A stretch of DNA of 64,000 nucleotides from Sphingorhabdus sp. EL138 (GCF_900258045.1 NZ_OGVD01000004.1:372001-436000); one strand, 5' to 3'; shown: positions 1 through 8,623, counted from the stretch's first letter. Translations and numbers: made by a program. The notes: generated from the letters alone by a model not told the origin.

Positions 1-438
1 CTTTCCACCCCTATGGTTGATGATCTGAGCTATGAGTTGAGCGATGGCGGTTTGTTGGTCACACCAGCAAACAAAACCACACGCGCACGCTCTTACTGGG
101 GCATGCAACGGACACTGGTTCAGAACCTTGTCGACGGTGTAACCGAAGGTTTTACCAAAGTTCTTGAAATCACGGGGGTTGGTTATCGTGCGGCAGTGAA
201 GGGTAAAATCCTTAACTTGCAGCTTGGTTTTAGCCACGATGTCGATTTCGACATTCCGGAAGGTATCACCATCAAGACGCCGGATCAGACCACGGTCGAA
301 ATTTCGGGTATTGATAAACAGCAGGTTGGTCAGGTTGCCGCAGAAATTCGGCGCTGGCGCAAACCGGAGCCTTATAAGGGCAAGGGCATTAAATATCGCG
401 GCGAATATGTTTTCCGCAAAGAAGGGAAGAAGAAATAA
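1..438 (+). CDS. rplF: 50S ribosomal protein L6, 5'-truncated by window edge
   Basis: This is the C-terminal part of ribosomal protein L6, which binds 23S rRNA near the GTPase centre of the large subunit. The reading frame is open to base 1, so the true start lies outside the window; about 145 of roughly 177 residues are present. The usual L6 features are visible: a [19 protein letters not shown] segment and the PEPYKGKGI(K)Y motif near the C-terminus, followed by a basic tail. It is followed after 3 bases by rplR, the normal spc-operon order. Confidence 0.95.
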   Translation, partial: LSTPMVDDLSYELSDGGLLVTPANKTTRARSYWGMQRTLVQNLVDGVTEGFTKVLEITGVGYRAAVKGKILNLQLGFSHDVDFDIPEGITIKTPDQTTVEISGIDKQQVGQVAAEIRRWRKPEPYKGKGIKYRGEYVFRKEGKKK

Positions 439-441
439 GCC

Positions 442-795
442 ATGGCTAATATTTCTCTATTCAAACGGCGTCAGCAACGCGTTCGCACCAAATTGCGGAA
501 GCGCGGGCTCACAAAACCTCGTTTGTCTGTGCACCGCACAGGTCGTCATATCTATGCGCAAGTCATTGATGATTCAGAGGGCAAGACTGTTGCCGCTGCT
601 TCAACAATCGACAAGGCGTCCAAGGTAAAAACGGGTGCCGATAGCGCCGCCGCAGCCGATGTTGGCAAGCGCGTTGCAGCAGCAGCGAAAAAAGCGGGCG
701 TAACCGAAGTAATTTTTGACCGTGGCGGTTTTCTGTATCACGGACGTGTGAAGGCCTTGGCCGACGCTGCACGTGAAGGCGGATTGGAGTTTTAA
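442..795 (+). CDS. rplR: 50S ribosomal protein L18
   Basis: L18 binds 5S rRNA and helps place it in the large subunit. The 117-residue length is normal for the family. The N-terminus is very basic ([12 protein letters not shown]), and the conserved [18 protein letters not shown] and C-terminal [24 protein letters not shown] segments are present in order. It starts with ATG three bases after rplF and is separated from rpsE by two bases, so the three genes are cotranscribed. Confidence 0.96.
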   Translation: MANISLFKRRQQRVRTKLRKRGLTKPRLSVHRTGRHIYAQVIDDSEGKTVAAASTIDKASKVKTGADSAAAADVGKRVAAAAKKAGVTEVIFDRGGFLYHGRVKALADAAREGGLEF

Positions 796-797
796 GC

Positions 798-1526
798 ATG
801 GCTGAAGAAACAAAGAACGAAGGCTCAGAAGCGCCGGAATCAGCTGCACCAGCTGAGGCTGCTCCTGCCGAGCAAAAACAAGAGCGTCAAGGTCGCGGTG
901 GAAACCGTGGCGGACGTGACGGTGGACGCGGCGGCCGTGATGGCGGACGCGGTCGTGGCCGTGGTCGTGGTGGCCGGGATCAGGATCAGGGCGAAGAGTT
1001 GATCGAGAAACTGGTTCACATCAACCGTGTTTCCAAAACTGTTAAAGGCGGTAAGCGCTTTGGTTTTGCTGCCCTGGTTGTGGTTGGCGACGGCAAAGGC
1101 CGTGCCGGTTTTGGTAAAGGTAAAGCACGCGAAGTGCCTGAAGCGATTACCAAAGCAACAGCTGCTGCGAAAAAGAAAATGGTTCGCGTTCCATTGCGGG
1201 AAGGTCGTACGCTTCACCATGACGGCAAAGGCCAGTTTGGTGCAGGCAACGTGACCTTGCGTTCGGCGCCTCCAGGTACCGGTATCATTGCCGGTGGGCC
1301 TATGCGTGCGGTTTTCGAAAGTCTTGGTGTGGCCGACGTGGTGACCAAGTCTAACGGAACATCCAACCCTTATAACATGATCCGGGCAACCTTCGTGGCG
1401 CTTGGTGAACAGACCAGCCCCAAGGCTGTATCCCAGCGGCGCGGCAAGAAAGTTGCCGATCTGCTTGGCCGCGGCGGCGCTTCTGAAGCTGAGGCTGAGG
1501 CCGAAGCTGCAGCAGTTACGGAGTAA
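798..1526 (+). CDS. rpsE: 30S ribosomal protein S5 with RGG-rich N-terminal extension
   Basis: S5 is a small-subunit protein needed for decoding accuracy. The family core starts near residue 66 ([19 protein letters not shown]) and runs through the KVPLREGRT-like and [10 protein letters not shown] segments. The protein is 242 residues against about 167 in E. coli. The excess is an N-terminal stretch: an acidic Ala/Glu part (residues 1-32), then a Gly/Arg block of [10 protein letters not shown] and RGRGRG units (about 33-61). There is also an Ala/Glu-rich C-terminal tail. The ATG at 798, two bases after the rplR stop, fits tight operon spacing, and no alternative start lies just before the core. 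The extension is real coding sequence in frame; its role is unknown. Confidence 0.96.
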   Translation: MAEETKNEGSEAPESAAPAEAAPAEQKQERQGRGGNRGGRDGGRGGRDGGRGRGRGRGGRDQDQGEELIEKLVHINRVSKTVKGGKRFGFAALVVVGDGKGRAGFGKGKAREVPEAITKATAAAKKKMVRVPLREGRTLHHDGKGQFGAGNVTLRSAPPGTGIIAGGPMRAVFESLGVADVVTKSNGTSNPYNMIRATFVALGEQTSPKAVSQRRGKKVADLLGRGGASEAEAEAEAAAVTE

Positions 1527-1532
1527 GGCATA

Positions 1533-1712
1533 ATGGCTAAAGTGAAAATCAAGCAGATTGGTTCGCCAATCCGTCGCCCGGAAGAACAGCGCAAGACGTT
1601 GATCGGCCTGGGCCTCAATAAAATGCACCGTGTTTCCGAATTGGAAGACACCCCGGAAGTGCGCGGCATGATCCGTAAGGTGCACCATCTTGTAGAGGTT
1701 GTTGAAGGGTAA
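1533..1712 (+). CDS. rpmD: 50S ribosomal protein L30
   Basis: This short gene encodes a 59-residue L30. The translation begins [19 protein letters not shown] and contains the family pattern [25 protein letters not shown] followed by a short C-terminal strand ([10 protein letters not shown]). L30 is a peripheral large-subunit protein. It sits six bases after rpsE and before rplO, the standard spc order, and the start codon is preceded by a GGAGTAAGG-like ribosome binding site that overlaps the end of rpsE. Confidence 0.95.
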   Translation: MAKVKIKQIGSPIRRPEEQRKTLIGLGLNKMHRVSELEDTPEVRGMIRKVHHLVEVVEG

Positions 1713-1758
1713 AACCCGAGGACAACCGTGCGAATAAAAGCGAAAGCGAGTACACGAC

Positions 1759-2313
1759 ATGAAACTGAACGAAATTAAAGATAATGACGGCGCGCGCAAA
1801 TTGCGTACCCGTATTGGCCGCGGCATTGGTTCCGGCAAAGGCAAAACCGGCGGACGTGGTCAAAAGGGCCAGAAGTCTCGCTCCGGTGTTTCCATCAACG
1901 GCTTTGAAGGTGGTCAGATGCCACTTCACATGCGGCTTCCGAAGCGCGGTTTCAACAACCCGTTCGGCACCGACTATGCTGAAGTCAATTTGGGTATGAT
2001 CCAGAAGTTCATCGACGCCAAAAAGCTGGCCAACAAAGGTACGCTGGACCAGGCAGCTTTGAACGCAGCCGGTCTGACCCGTGGCGGCAAAGACGGTGTG
2101 CGTCTGCTGGCCAAAGGTGAAATCAAGGCGAAAATCACCATTGCTGTTGCTGGCGCTTCCAAAGCAGCCATCGAAGCGGTGGAAAAAGCGGGCGGCAAAG
2201 TCGAAATTCTTGCTGGTGCAGCGACCCACCGTCCAAAAGGCGAAAAGAAGGCAACACCTTCCAAGCCGGCTAAAGAGAAAAAGGCCGCCAACAGGGCCAA
2301 AAAGAAAGATTGA
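1759..2313 (+). CDS. rplO: 50S ribosomal protein L15 with Lys-rich C-terminal tail
   Basis: L15 is an early assembly protein of the large subunit. The N-terminus has the hallmark basic glycine-rich region ([20 protein letters not shown], about residues 16-35) and the following [20 protein letters not shown] motif. The protein is 184 residues against about 144 in E. coli; the extra part is a C-terminal tail of about 30 residues dominated by Lys, Ala and Pro ([16 protein letters not shown]). It precedes secY by about 180 bases, with a terminator-like hairpin in between. Confidence 0.95.
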   Translation: MKLNEIKDNDGARKLRTRIGRGIGSGKGKTGGRGQKGQKSRSGVSINGFEGGQMPLHMRLPKRGFNNPFGTDYAEVNLGMIQKFIDAKKLANKGTLDQAALNAAGLTRGGKDGVRLLAKGEIKAKITIAVAGASKAAIEAVEKAGGKVEILAGAATHRPKGEKKATPSKPAKEKKAANRAKKKD

Positions 2314-2328
2314 TTTAGACCAATCAAC

Positions 2329-2370
2329 GGCCCCGCTAAGCTTCAGAGCATAGACGGGGCCTTTCTTTTT
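2329..2370 (+). terminator. Terminator-like hairpin between rplO and secY
   Basis: GGCCCCG at 2329-2335 pairs perfectly with CGGGGCC at 2355-2361, an added CTA/TAG pairing lies inside, and the right arm runs directly into TTTCTTTTT (2362-2370). This is the form of a Rho-independent terminator or attenuator on the plus strand. It would lower transcription into secY-adk unless secY has its own promoter in 2371-2495. Confidence 0.65.
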
Positions 2371-2495
2371 ATCCGTATCGGCTCAGCTTGATGCCCAAGA
2401 GCCTTGTTTTTCGGGCAGCAACATCCGATATGGGATCGATGCATTGATTTGAAGCAGGAATAGCTTCATGAACGGCGGGGCAAGGAACTACTAAA

Positions 2496-3869
2496 ATGGC
2501 ATCAAAAGCCGATCAGGTCGCAGCAAATTTGAGCCTGGCAAAATTCGGAGAAGCAACCGAACTCCGCAAACGTATCTGGTTTACGCTGGGTGCGTTGGTG
2601 GTTTTCCGGCTGCTCAGCTTCGTACCACTTCCTGGTGTGGATCCAGTCGTACTGGCGGATCTATATGACCAGACACGCGGTGGTGTTCTTGATATTTTCA
2701 ATACATTTTCCGGCGGTTCGCTTGAGCGGATGAGCCTGATTGCATTGGGTGTAATGCCCTATATTACCGCATCGATTGTCGTCCAGTTGGCCGCCGCTTT
2801 GTCACCGACATTGGCCGCGATCAAGAAAGACGGCGAAGCGGGCCGCAAAAAGCTCAATCAATATACCCGCTATGGTACGGTTGGTCTGACGGCGATCCAG
2901 GGCTATTTCATAGCCGTTGGGCTGGAGAGCTTTGCCTCTCAATCCGGTCTGCAAGCCGTAGTTAATCCCGGTATGGGCTTTCGTATTGGTGCGGTGATCA
3001 GTCTGGTCGGCGGTACATTATTCCTGATGTGGCTGGGTGAGCAGATTACCAGCCGCGGTATCGGTAACGGTATCTCGCTTATCATCATGGCCGGTATTGT
3101 CGCTCAGATGCCGACTTTCGTCAGCAATCTCATGGAAGGCAGCCGGACTGGTTCTGTTGGCGCTTTGACCATTGTTGGTTTGATCGCGATGGTCGTTGGT
3201 CTGGTGCTGTTCATCAGTTTCATGGAGCGTGCGCAAAGACGCGTGCTCATTCAATATCCCAAACGCGCCACGCAAAATGGCGTGATGCAGGCGGATCGCA
3301 GCCATTTACCGCTGAAGGTCAATACAGCCGGTGTTATCCCGCCGATCTTCGCTTCCTCGCTGTTGTTGATGCCACTGACGGTTAGCCAGTTTGCTGGAAA
3401 TACAGCTGCAGGAGAAAGCGCGAGTGGTGACTTCATTATCGCGTTGAACCAATATCTTGCTCATGGGCAACCGCTTTACATGGCGCTTTATGCAGCCGGT
3501 ATTATCTTCTTCTGTTTCTTCTACACGGCGGTTGTTTTTAACCCCGAAGAAACCGCCGATAATCTCAAGAAAAATGGTGGCTTTGTGCCTGGCATCCGGC
3601 CCGGTAAAAATACATCGGATTATCTTGATTATGTGTTGACCCGCATTACGGTTGTTGGCGCTGCGTACCTGGCTTTTGTCTGTGTTTTGCCGGAATATAT
3701 TATGGCGCAAACCAATTTGCCGCTCTTCTTCCTGGGCGGGACCAGTTTGCTGATTATCGTGAACGTGACCGTCGATACGGTTACCCAGATTCAGAGCCAC
3801 TTGCTGGCTCTGCAATATGGCGATCTGCTGAAAAAAGCGAAACTCAAAGGCGGTCGCCGCAAACGCTAA
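2496..3869 (+). CDS. secY: Preprotein translocase subunit SecY
   Basis: SecY forms the protein-conducting channel of the inner membrane with SecE and SecG. The 457-residue length is typical. Ten hydrophobic segments are visible, starting at about residue 29 (FTLGALVVFRLLSFVPLPGVD). Conserved elements include SGGSLERMSLIALGVMPYI, the GIGNGISLII motif, the cytoplasmic loop with QYPKRATQNG and HLPLKVNTAGVIPPIFASS, and the NLKKNGGFVPGIRPG segment. The C-terminus is strongly basic (KKAKLKGGRRKR). It lies between rplO and adk as in most bacteria. Confidence 0.96.
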   Translation: MASKADQVAANLSLAKFGEATELRKRIWFTLGALVVFRLLSFVPLPGVDPVVLADLYDQTRGGVLDIFNTFSGGSLERMSLIALGVMPYITASIVVQLAAALSPTLAAIKKDGEAGRKKLNQYTRYGTVGLTAIQGYFIAVGLESFASQSGLQAVVNPGMGFRIGAVISLVGGTLFLMWLGEQITSRGIGNGISLIIMAGIVAQMPTFVSNLMEGSRTGSVGALTIVGLIAMVVGLVLFISFMERAQRRVLIQYPKRATQNGVMQADRSHLPLKVNTAGVIPPIFASSLLLMPLTVSQFAGNTAAGESASGDFIIALNQYLAHGQPLYMALYAAGIIFFCFFYTAVVFNPEETADNLKKNGGFVPGIRPGKNTSDYLDYVLTRITVVGAAYLAFVCVLPEYIMAQTNLPLFFLGGTSLLIIVNVTVDTVTQIQSHLLALQYGDLLKKAKLKGGRRKR

Positions 3870-3913
3870 TAATTTTCCTCCGGGATTGGTAAGGTTATAG
3901 GGGACAGTAACTT

Positions 3914-4564
3914 ATGGACATCATCCTGTTGGGACCACCGGGTGCCGGAAAAGGTACGCAAGCCGGTCTTCTCGAAGACGAGCATGGCATGGTCCAACTG
4001 TCCACCGGCGATATGCTGCGCGCAGCGGTTAAGGCTGGCACAGAGGTTGGCTTGAAAGCCAAAGCATTGATGGACGCTGGCGAGTTGGTTCCCGATGAAG
4101 TCGTTTCCGGCATTATTGGCGATAGGCTTGACGAACTTGGTTCCGATCAAGGCGTTATTTTTGATGGCTATCCCCGTACCGAGGCGCAGGTCCATTCGCT
4201 TGATGAGATATTGACGGCTCGAAACCGCAAGCTCGATCATGTTATTGAACTGGGTGTGGACGTTGACGCACTGGTGGAACGCATTACCGGGCGGTTCACT
4301 TGCGGCAATTGCGGCGAAGGCTATCACGACAAATTCAAGCAACCTGCCAAGGCAGATGTTTGCGATGTCTGCGGTTCTAACGAATTTAAACGCCGCCCGG
4401 ACGATAATGAAGAAACCGTTCGCACCCGCATGGATGAGTATCGCGCCAAGACGGCGCCGATCCTGCCCATCTACGAGGAGCGCGGTATAGTCACCAAGGT
4501 CGACGGCATGGGCAGCATGGATGCTGTGAGCAGCGCCATTGAAGCAGTGCTTGCTCTGGACTGA
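3914..4564 (+). CDS. adk: Adenylate kinase with zinc-binding lid
   Basis: Adenylate kinase interconverts ATP + AMP and 2 ADP. The P-loop GPPGAGKGT is at residues 7-15, followed by the AMP-binding STGDMLR and the FDGYPRT motif near residue 83. The long-form lid contains Cys130, Cys133, Cys150 and Cys153, the four-cysteine zinc site seen in many Gram-positive and some alphaproteobacterial enzymes; the E. coli protein lacks it. The length (216) is normal. It closes the spc-type block; rpsM, usually next, is 4.4 kb downstream here. Confidence 0.96.
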   Translation: MDIILLGPPGAGKGTQAGLLEDEHGMVQLSTGDMLRAAVKAGTEVGLKAKALMDAGELVPDEVVSGIIGDRLDELGSDQGVIFDGYPRTEAQVHSLDEILTARNRKLDHVIELGVDVDALVERITGRFTCGNCGEGYHDKFKQPAKADVCDVCGSNEFKRRPDDNEETVRTRMDEYRAKTAPILPIYEERGIVTKVDGMGSMDAVSSAIEAVLALD

Positions 4565-4618
4565 TTTCGTTTGTCAGCTTTGGCTGATAGATATTGCCAG
4601 TGACAAGGACGCCGACTA

Positions 4619-4641
4619 GTCTCCCGCCTAACAGGGGAGAC
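4619..4641 (+). promoter_or_regulatory. Hairpin covering the ribosome binding site of the SRPBCC gene
   Basis: GTCTCCC (4619-4625) is perfectly complementary to GGGAGAC (4635-4641) with a 9-base loop. The right arm contains the purine-rich ribosome binding site (GGGGAGA, 4634-4640) of the TTG-started gene at 4647. Folding would hide that site, so translation may be conditional. There is no T-tract, so it is not a classic terminator. Confidence 0.45.
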
Positions 4642-4646
4642 ACAGA

Positions 4647-5246
4647 TTGTTCCGATTCATATTACCATTGGCAGCTGCTCTCAGCGCCACCGCCGTGCAG
4701 GCAGAAGTTACCAATACCGCGGATAACGGCTTTACTGTCAAACATTCAGCTCCGGTGAATGCGGCTCCCGAAGTCGTGTGGAAAACCATCATTGCACCGG
4801 CTCGTTGGTGGAATGGTGAGCATAGTTTTTCCGGCAATGCCGAAAATTTCTATCTGGTGCCGCAGGCCGGTGGCTGTTTTTGCGAGCTGCTGCGCACGGT
4901 AAGCGAAGACAATATCAAATCGGCCGAAGGCAGCGTGCAGCATATGCGTGTCCTGTTTGCGCAGAACAACAAAGCCTTGCGGATGTCCGGTGCGCTTGGC
5001 CCATTGCAAGGGGAGGCGGTGACAGGCACGCTTACTATCGGCCTGCGCCCTGATGGAGAAAATACTGCCGTATCCTTCGTCTACAAGGTCGGAGGATATA
5101 TGGAGTTTCCGGTCGATCAAATCGCGCCGGCGGTCGATGGCGTTATTGGCGAACAGCTAACCCGGCTTGCAGCGCTTTTTGCACCGGAAGAAGAAACGGA
5201 GGCGGAACCAGAGAGCGAACCCGAAGAAGCGGAGCAAGCCGAATAA
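4647..5246 (+). CDS. Exported SRPBCC (Bet v1/START-like) family protein
   Basis: The 199-residue protein starts at a TTG preceded by GGGGAGA. Residues 1-19 form a signal peptide (MFRFILPLAAALSATAVQA). The rest fits the SRPBCC fold, which binds hydrophobic ligands: an early strand with VKHSAPVNAAPEVVWKTII, then WWNGEHSFSGNAENFYLVPQAGGCFCE, and a C-terminal helix (QIAPAVDGVIGEQLTRLAALF). A very acidic tail of about 25 residues follows. A periplasmic location is likely. The ligand is unknown. It sits between adk and gdhA and is not a usual member of this operon. Confidence 0.75.
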   Translation: MFRFILPLAAALSATAVQAEVTNTADNGFTVKHSAPVNAAPEVVWKTIIAPARWWNGEHSFSGNAENFYLVPQAGGCFCELLRTVSEDNIKSAEGSVQHMRVLFAQNNKALRMSGALGPLQGEAVTGTLTIGLRPDGENTAVSFVYKVGGYMEFPVDQIAPAVDGVIGEQLTRLAALFAPEEETEAEPESEPEEAEQAE

Positions 5247-5376
5247 ATCGGGCCAAATATCAAAGCTTTACCAATCGAATAAATTGCCGTTAATATGATG
5301 CCCAAGTCAAATGCGACTCGAGGACATCGCAATTGATCGCGGGCGCGCAGATAATCACTCTAGGGGGAGTAAGGCG

Positions 5377-6732
5377 ATGGCCGTTTCAGATCATGTAGAT
5401 TTTCCAACATTCATGGAAGGCGTGAAAAAGCGCAATCCCGGACAAACCGAGTTTATTCAGGCGGTGCAGGAAGTCGCCCAGGATATTTACGGGTTTATCG
5501 AGGATAAGGAAGAATATCACGCGGCGCAGATATTGCGGCGCATGGCAGAGCCCGATCGCGTGGTTTCCTTCCGCGTTTGCTGGGAAGATGATAATCACAA
5601 TATCCGCGTGCAGCGCGGTTGGCGGGTCCAGAATAACAATGCCATCGGCCCTTATAAGGGCGGCATCCGTTTCCATCCCAGTGTGACTGAAAGCGTGCTG
5701 AAGTTTCTCGCCTTTGAACAGACGTTCAAAAATTCGCTGACCGGCCTGCCCATGGGTGGCGGTAAGGGCGGCGCCAATTTTAACCCCAAAGGCAAGTCAG
5801 ACGCCGAAGTGATGCGTTTTTGCCAAAGCTTCATGACCGAGCTTTATCGTCATATTGGCCCTGATACCGATGTGCCGGCGGGTGACATTGGCGTGGGCGG
5901 CCGTGAAATTGGCTATATGTTTGGCCAGTATAAACGGATCACCAATCGCTGGGAAGGCGTGCTGACCGGCAAAGGTCGTGAATATGGCGGCAGTGAAATG
6001 CGGCCTGAAGCCACCGGCTATGGCGCGGTTTATTTCATGCAAAATATGCTGGCGCACAAGAAAGACGTTATTGAAGGCAAGACAGCGGTCATTTCCGGGT
6101 CCGGCAACGTTGCGACCCATGCAGCTGAACAAATTACCAAACAGGGCGGCAAGGTTCTGACCCTGTCCGACAGTGGCGGTTTTGTGCACGATCCTGACGG
6201 TTTCACCCAAGAGAAAATCGACTGGGTCAAAGAGCATAAAACCCATCGCCGTGGACGCATGTCGGAATATGTCGATGAGTTTAAAGGCGCGACCTTCCAC
6301 GAAGGACAGCGTCCGTGGAGCGTGGCCTGCGATCTCGCCTTGCCTTGCGCTACACAAAATGAACTCAATGAAGACGAAGCGAAAATGCTGGTCTCAAACG
6401 GCGTGAAAGCCGTCTCGGAAGGCGCGAATATGCCTACCACGTTAGAAGGTGTTCATGTCTTCCACGATGCGAAGATCATGTATGGACCGGGCAAGGCGGC
6501 CAATGCTGGCGGCGTAGCAGTATCTGGCTTGGAAATGAGCCAGAACGCGGAGCGTATCAGCTGGAACCACGAGCGTCTGGGCACCATGCTGACCGAATTG
6601 ATGGAAGGCATCCACAGTCAGTGCGTCGAATATGGCGACCAGGGTGATGGCTATGTCGACTATGTGAAGGGCGCGAATATCGCGGGCTTCAAGAAAGTCG
6701 CCGACGCGATGCTGGCCTACGGGGTTGTCTAA
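5377..6732 (+). CDS. gdhA: NADP-type glutamate dehydrogenase
   Basis: Glu/Leu/Phe/Val dehydrogenase family enzyme that makes glutamate from 2-oxoglutarate and ammonium. The ATG at 5377 is chosen because AGGGGGA lies 8 bases before it and it gives 451 residues, close to the E. coli GdhA length (447); an in-frame ATG at 5311 has no comparable site. The catalytic lysine motif LPMGGGKGG, the PAGDIGVGGREIGYMFGQYKR segment, the nucleotide-binding SGSGNVATHAAE and the C-terminal NAGGVAVSGLEMSQN are all present. The gene ends just before a strong inverted-repeat terminator. Confidence 0.95.
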   Translation: MAVSDHVDFPTFMEGVKKRNPGQTEFIQAVQEVAQDIYGFIEDKEEYHAAQILRRMAEPDRVVSFRVCWEDDNHNIRVQRGWRVQNNNAIGPYKGGIRFHPSVTESVLKFLAFEQTFKNSLTGLPMGGGKGGANFNPKGKSDAEVMRFCQSFMTELYRHIGPDTDVPAGDIGVGGREIGYMFGQYKRITNRWEGVLTGKGREYGGSEMRPEATGYGAVYFMQNMLAHKKDVIEGKTAVISGSGNVATHAAEQITKQGGKVLTLSDSGGFVHDPDGFTQEKIDWVKEHKTHRRGRMSEYVDEFKGATFHEGQRPWSVACDLALPCATQNELNEDEAKMLVSNGVKAVSEGANMPTTLEGVHVFHDAKIMYGPGKAANAGGVAVSGLEMSQNAERISWNHERLGTMLTELMEGIHSQCVEYGDQGDGYVDYVKGANIAGFKKVADAMLAYGVV

Positions 6733-6740
6733 GGCTGAAG

Positions 6741-6783
6741 TGATAAAGCGGCTTGCTGGAGATACCGGGAAGCCGCTTTATCA
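6741..6783. terminator. Bidirectional terminator after gdhA
   Basis: A perfect 14-base inverted repeat (6741-6754 with 6770-6783; left arm TGATAAAGCGGCTT) lies between the end of gdhA and the end of the convergent small gene. The outer A/T pairs provide short T-runs in both directions. The placement between convergent genes supports use on both strands. Confidence 0.75.
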
Positions 6784-6975
6784 TCAATTGCCTTGAGCGC
6801 GGTCCATCAAATCCATAAAGTCGCGGGCGGAATTGCGGTCCGTCTCATCTTCGAAGGCGCTGTCCAGATCTGGCGCAGAGCCCAGCATATATAGCACGGC
6901 CCACAAGGCGAAGCGTCGTCCGCTGTCTGTTTCCAATCCTAAATCAACGCGCATCCGCTCGACGCCGGCCTTCAT
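6784..6975 (-). CDS. Small hypothetical protein, probably N-terminally truncated by an in-frame stop
   Basis: An open frame of 63 codons begins at the ATG ending at 6975. The product is acidic, helical and of unknown function (FALWAVLYMLGSAPDLD, then DRNSARDFMDLMDRA). Reading upstream in the same frame gives a plausible protein stretch (QRYFGTTDLSSAHPEA), then a TGA at 7024-7026, then MDFDDQ starting at an ATG at 7054. The ribosome binding site for the 6975 start is poor (GAGG only two bases away). A nonsense change in an ancestral gene of about 89 codons is therefore likely. It is convergent with gdhA. Confidence 0.5.
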   Translation of the reverse strand: MKAGVERMRVDLGLETDSGRRFALWAVLYMLGSAPDLDSAFEDETDRNSARDFMDLMDRAQGN

Positions 6976-7153
6976 TGCCTCTGGGTGGGCCGACGAAAGA
7001 TCGGTGGTGCCGAAATAGCGCTGTCATTGATCATCGAAATCCATTCGTGTTGATCTAAGCCATCGCTCATATATTCGCAACTCAGTCAAAAATACTCTGG
7101 TTTGGCTCGTTCCATCAGTTGCAACTTCACAGCCTTGTCGGTAGGGCCGCGAT

Positions 7154-8623
7154 GTGAATGTTGGTATGGAAATTGGGAATGATGACACGGGGCAAGCCGT
7201 GCATATCAATGTTGAAGAGCTGCTGGCTACGCGGCTATTGGTGCAGGGCAATTCGGGCTCGGGAAAATCGCATCTTCTGCGCCGTCTGCTTGAAGAGAGT
7301 GCACATCTCGTTCAGCAAGTGGTGATCGATCCCGAAGGTGATTTTGCCACATTGGCGGACGCCTATAATCACGTGGTGATCGACGCGGGCGACTATAATG
7401 AGCGGGAAATTGCCACTATGGGGACTCGCATAAGGGAGCATCGCGCTTCGATCATCCTGAATCTGGAGGCATTGGAACTCGAAGCGCAAATGACCTGCGC
7501 GGCGGCATTTCTCAATGCTATGTTCGATGCGCCGCGTGATCATTGGTATCCGGCTTTGGTGGTGGTGGACGAAGCGCAGATGTTCGCGCCTGCTGTAGCG
7601 GGAGATGTACCGGATGCTGTGCGCCGTGCCAGCCTTGGCGCCATGACCAATTTAATGTGCAGGGGGCGCAAGCGCGGCCTGGCTGGCGCGATCGCGACCC
7701 AAAGGCTTGCCAAACTGGCAAAAAATGTCGCGGCTGAGGCAAGCAATTTCCTGATGGGTCGCACGTTCCTTGATATCGACATGGCGCGCGCCGCTGATCT
7801 GCTGGGCATGGAACGCCGACAAGCCGAACGCATCAGGGATTTGGAGCGAGGATGTTTCCTGGGCCTTGGTCCGGCTATATCGCGCCGTCCGATATCCATG
7901 AAAATAGGGCCGACGCAAACCAGTACCCGTATGGGTACGCATAGCCTTTTGCCAATGCCTGAGGCTGAGCCAGAGAATTTGCGCTCCATGCTATTCGCCG
8001 AAATGGAAACGGATCCCATGCCGGTTCAGCATCAATCAGAGCCAGAGCCGATAGCCGCTGAGGAGTTAATTCGCCGTATCGCTGCGCCAGAGCCAGCACC
8101 CGAAACGCCATCTGCGCCCGATGATACGGATGATGGGGCAGGGGATGATATCGCTGATATTGAGGCGATCATTGTCAATGTATTGCAAGAAATGCTTGCC
8201 GATACCGATAGCGCTTATCAACCAGATGCATTGCTATATCAGGATTTTTCCGTCCGATGCCGGATGCAGCAACTTGCCAGTGCGCCTCTGGAGCTAGCCG
8301 ATTTTCGCCGCCGTTTTGCGTTGGCGAAAGGCGGGATACTTGACCCCAGTGAACCGCGTTGGAAAGATATCCTGAAAGTATCCACGCATTTGCCTGAAGA
8401 TATGGCAGCACCTTTTCTGCAAATCGCGCGAGCCGCGATGGAAGGCAGCCCATGTCCTGACGATGATGCGCTGGGCCGCGCTTATGGTACGAGGTCTCCC
8501 GGCCGTATCCGCAGGCTGGTTGAATATATGGAAAAGCAGGGTGCGATCGTCGTTCGCGCCGATTTCGGTGGAAAGCGTTCGATTGGCATTCCCCAATTGG
8601 GCTTCAGTACAGAAGCCCAATAA
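7154..8623 (+). CDS. HerA/DUF87-type P-loop ATPase
   Basis: The 489-residue protein has Walker A GNSGSGKS at residues 32-39, Walker B VVVDE at 136-140 and GRKRGLAGAIATQR at 171-184, the pattern of the HerA/FtsK-like DUF87 ATPases that move DNA. A low-complexity Pro/Glu/Asp linker follows (about 265-340). The C-terminal 130 residues look helical with a possible winged helix (GRIRRLVEYMEKQGAIVV). The start is a GTG at 7154 with TAGGG upstream; an ATG at 7166 is an alternative. No NurA nuclease or other partner is adjacent, and the gene sits just before the alpha ribosomal operon. The function is unproven; DNA processing is inferred from the family. Confidence 0.8.
   Translation: MNVGMEIGNDDTGQAVHINVEELLATRLLVQGNSGSGKSHLLRRLLEESAHLVQQVVIDPEGDFATLADAYNHVVIDAGDYNEREIATMGTRIREHRASIILNLEALELEAQMTCAAAFLNAMFDAPRDHWYPALVVVDEAQMFAPAVAGDVPDAVRRASLGAMTNLMCRGRKRGLAGAIATQRLAKLAKNVAAEASNFLMGRTFLDIDMARAADLLGMERRQAERIRDLERGCFLGLGPAISRRPISMKIGPTQTSTRMGTHSLLPMPEAEPENLRSMLFAEMETDPMPVQHQSEPEPIAAEELIRRIAAPEPAPETPSAPDDTDDGAGDDIADIEAIIVNVLQEMLADTDSAYQPDALLYQDFSVRCRMQQLASAPLELADFRRRFALAKGGILDPSEPRWKDILKVSTHLPEDMAAPFLQIARAAMEGSPCPDDDALGRAYGTRSPGRIRRLVEYMEKQGAIVVRADFGGKRSIGIPQLGFSTEAQ

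Noticed and set aside
840-1844. A 334-codon minus-strand open frame opposite rpsE and rpmD
   Set aside because: It mirrors the GC-rich RGG coding sequence and covers two ribosomal genes; the Thr/Ala-rich product is a shadow artefact.
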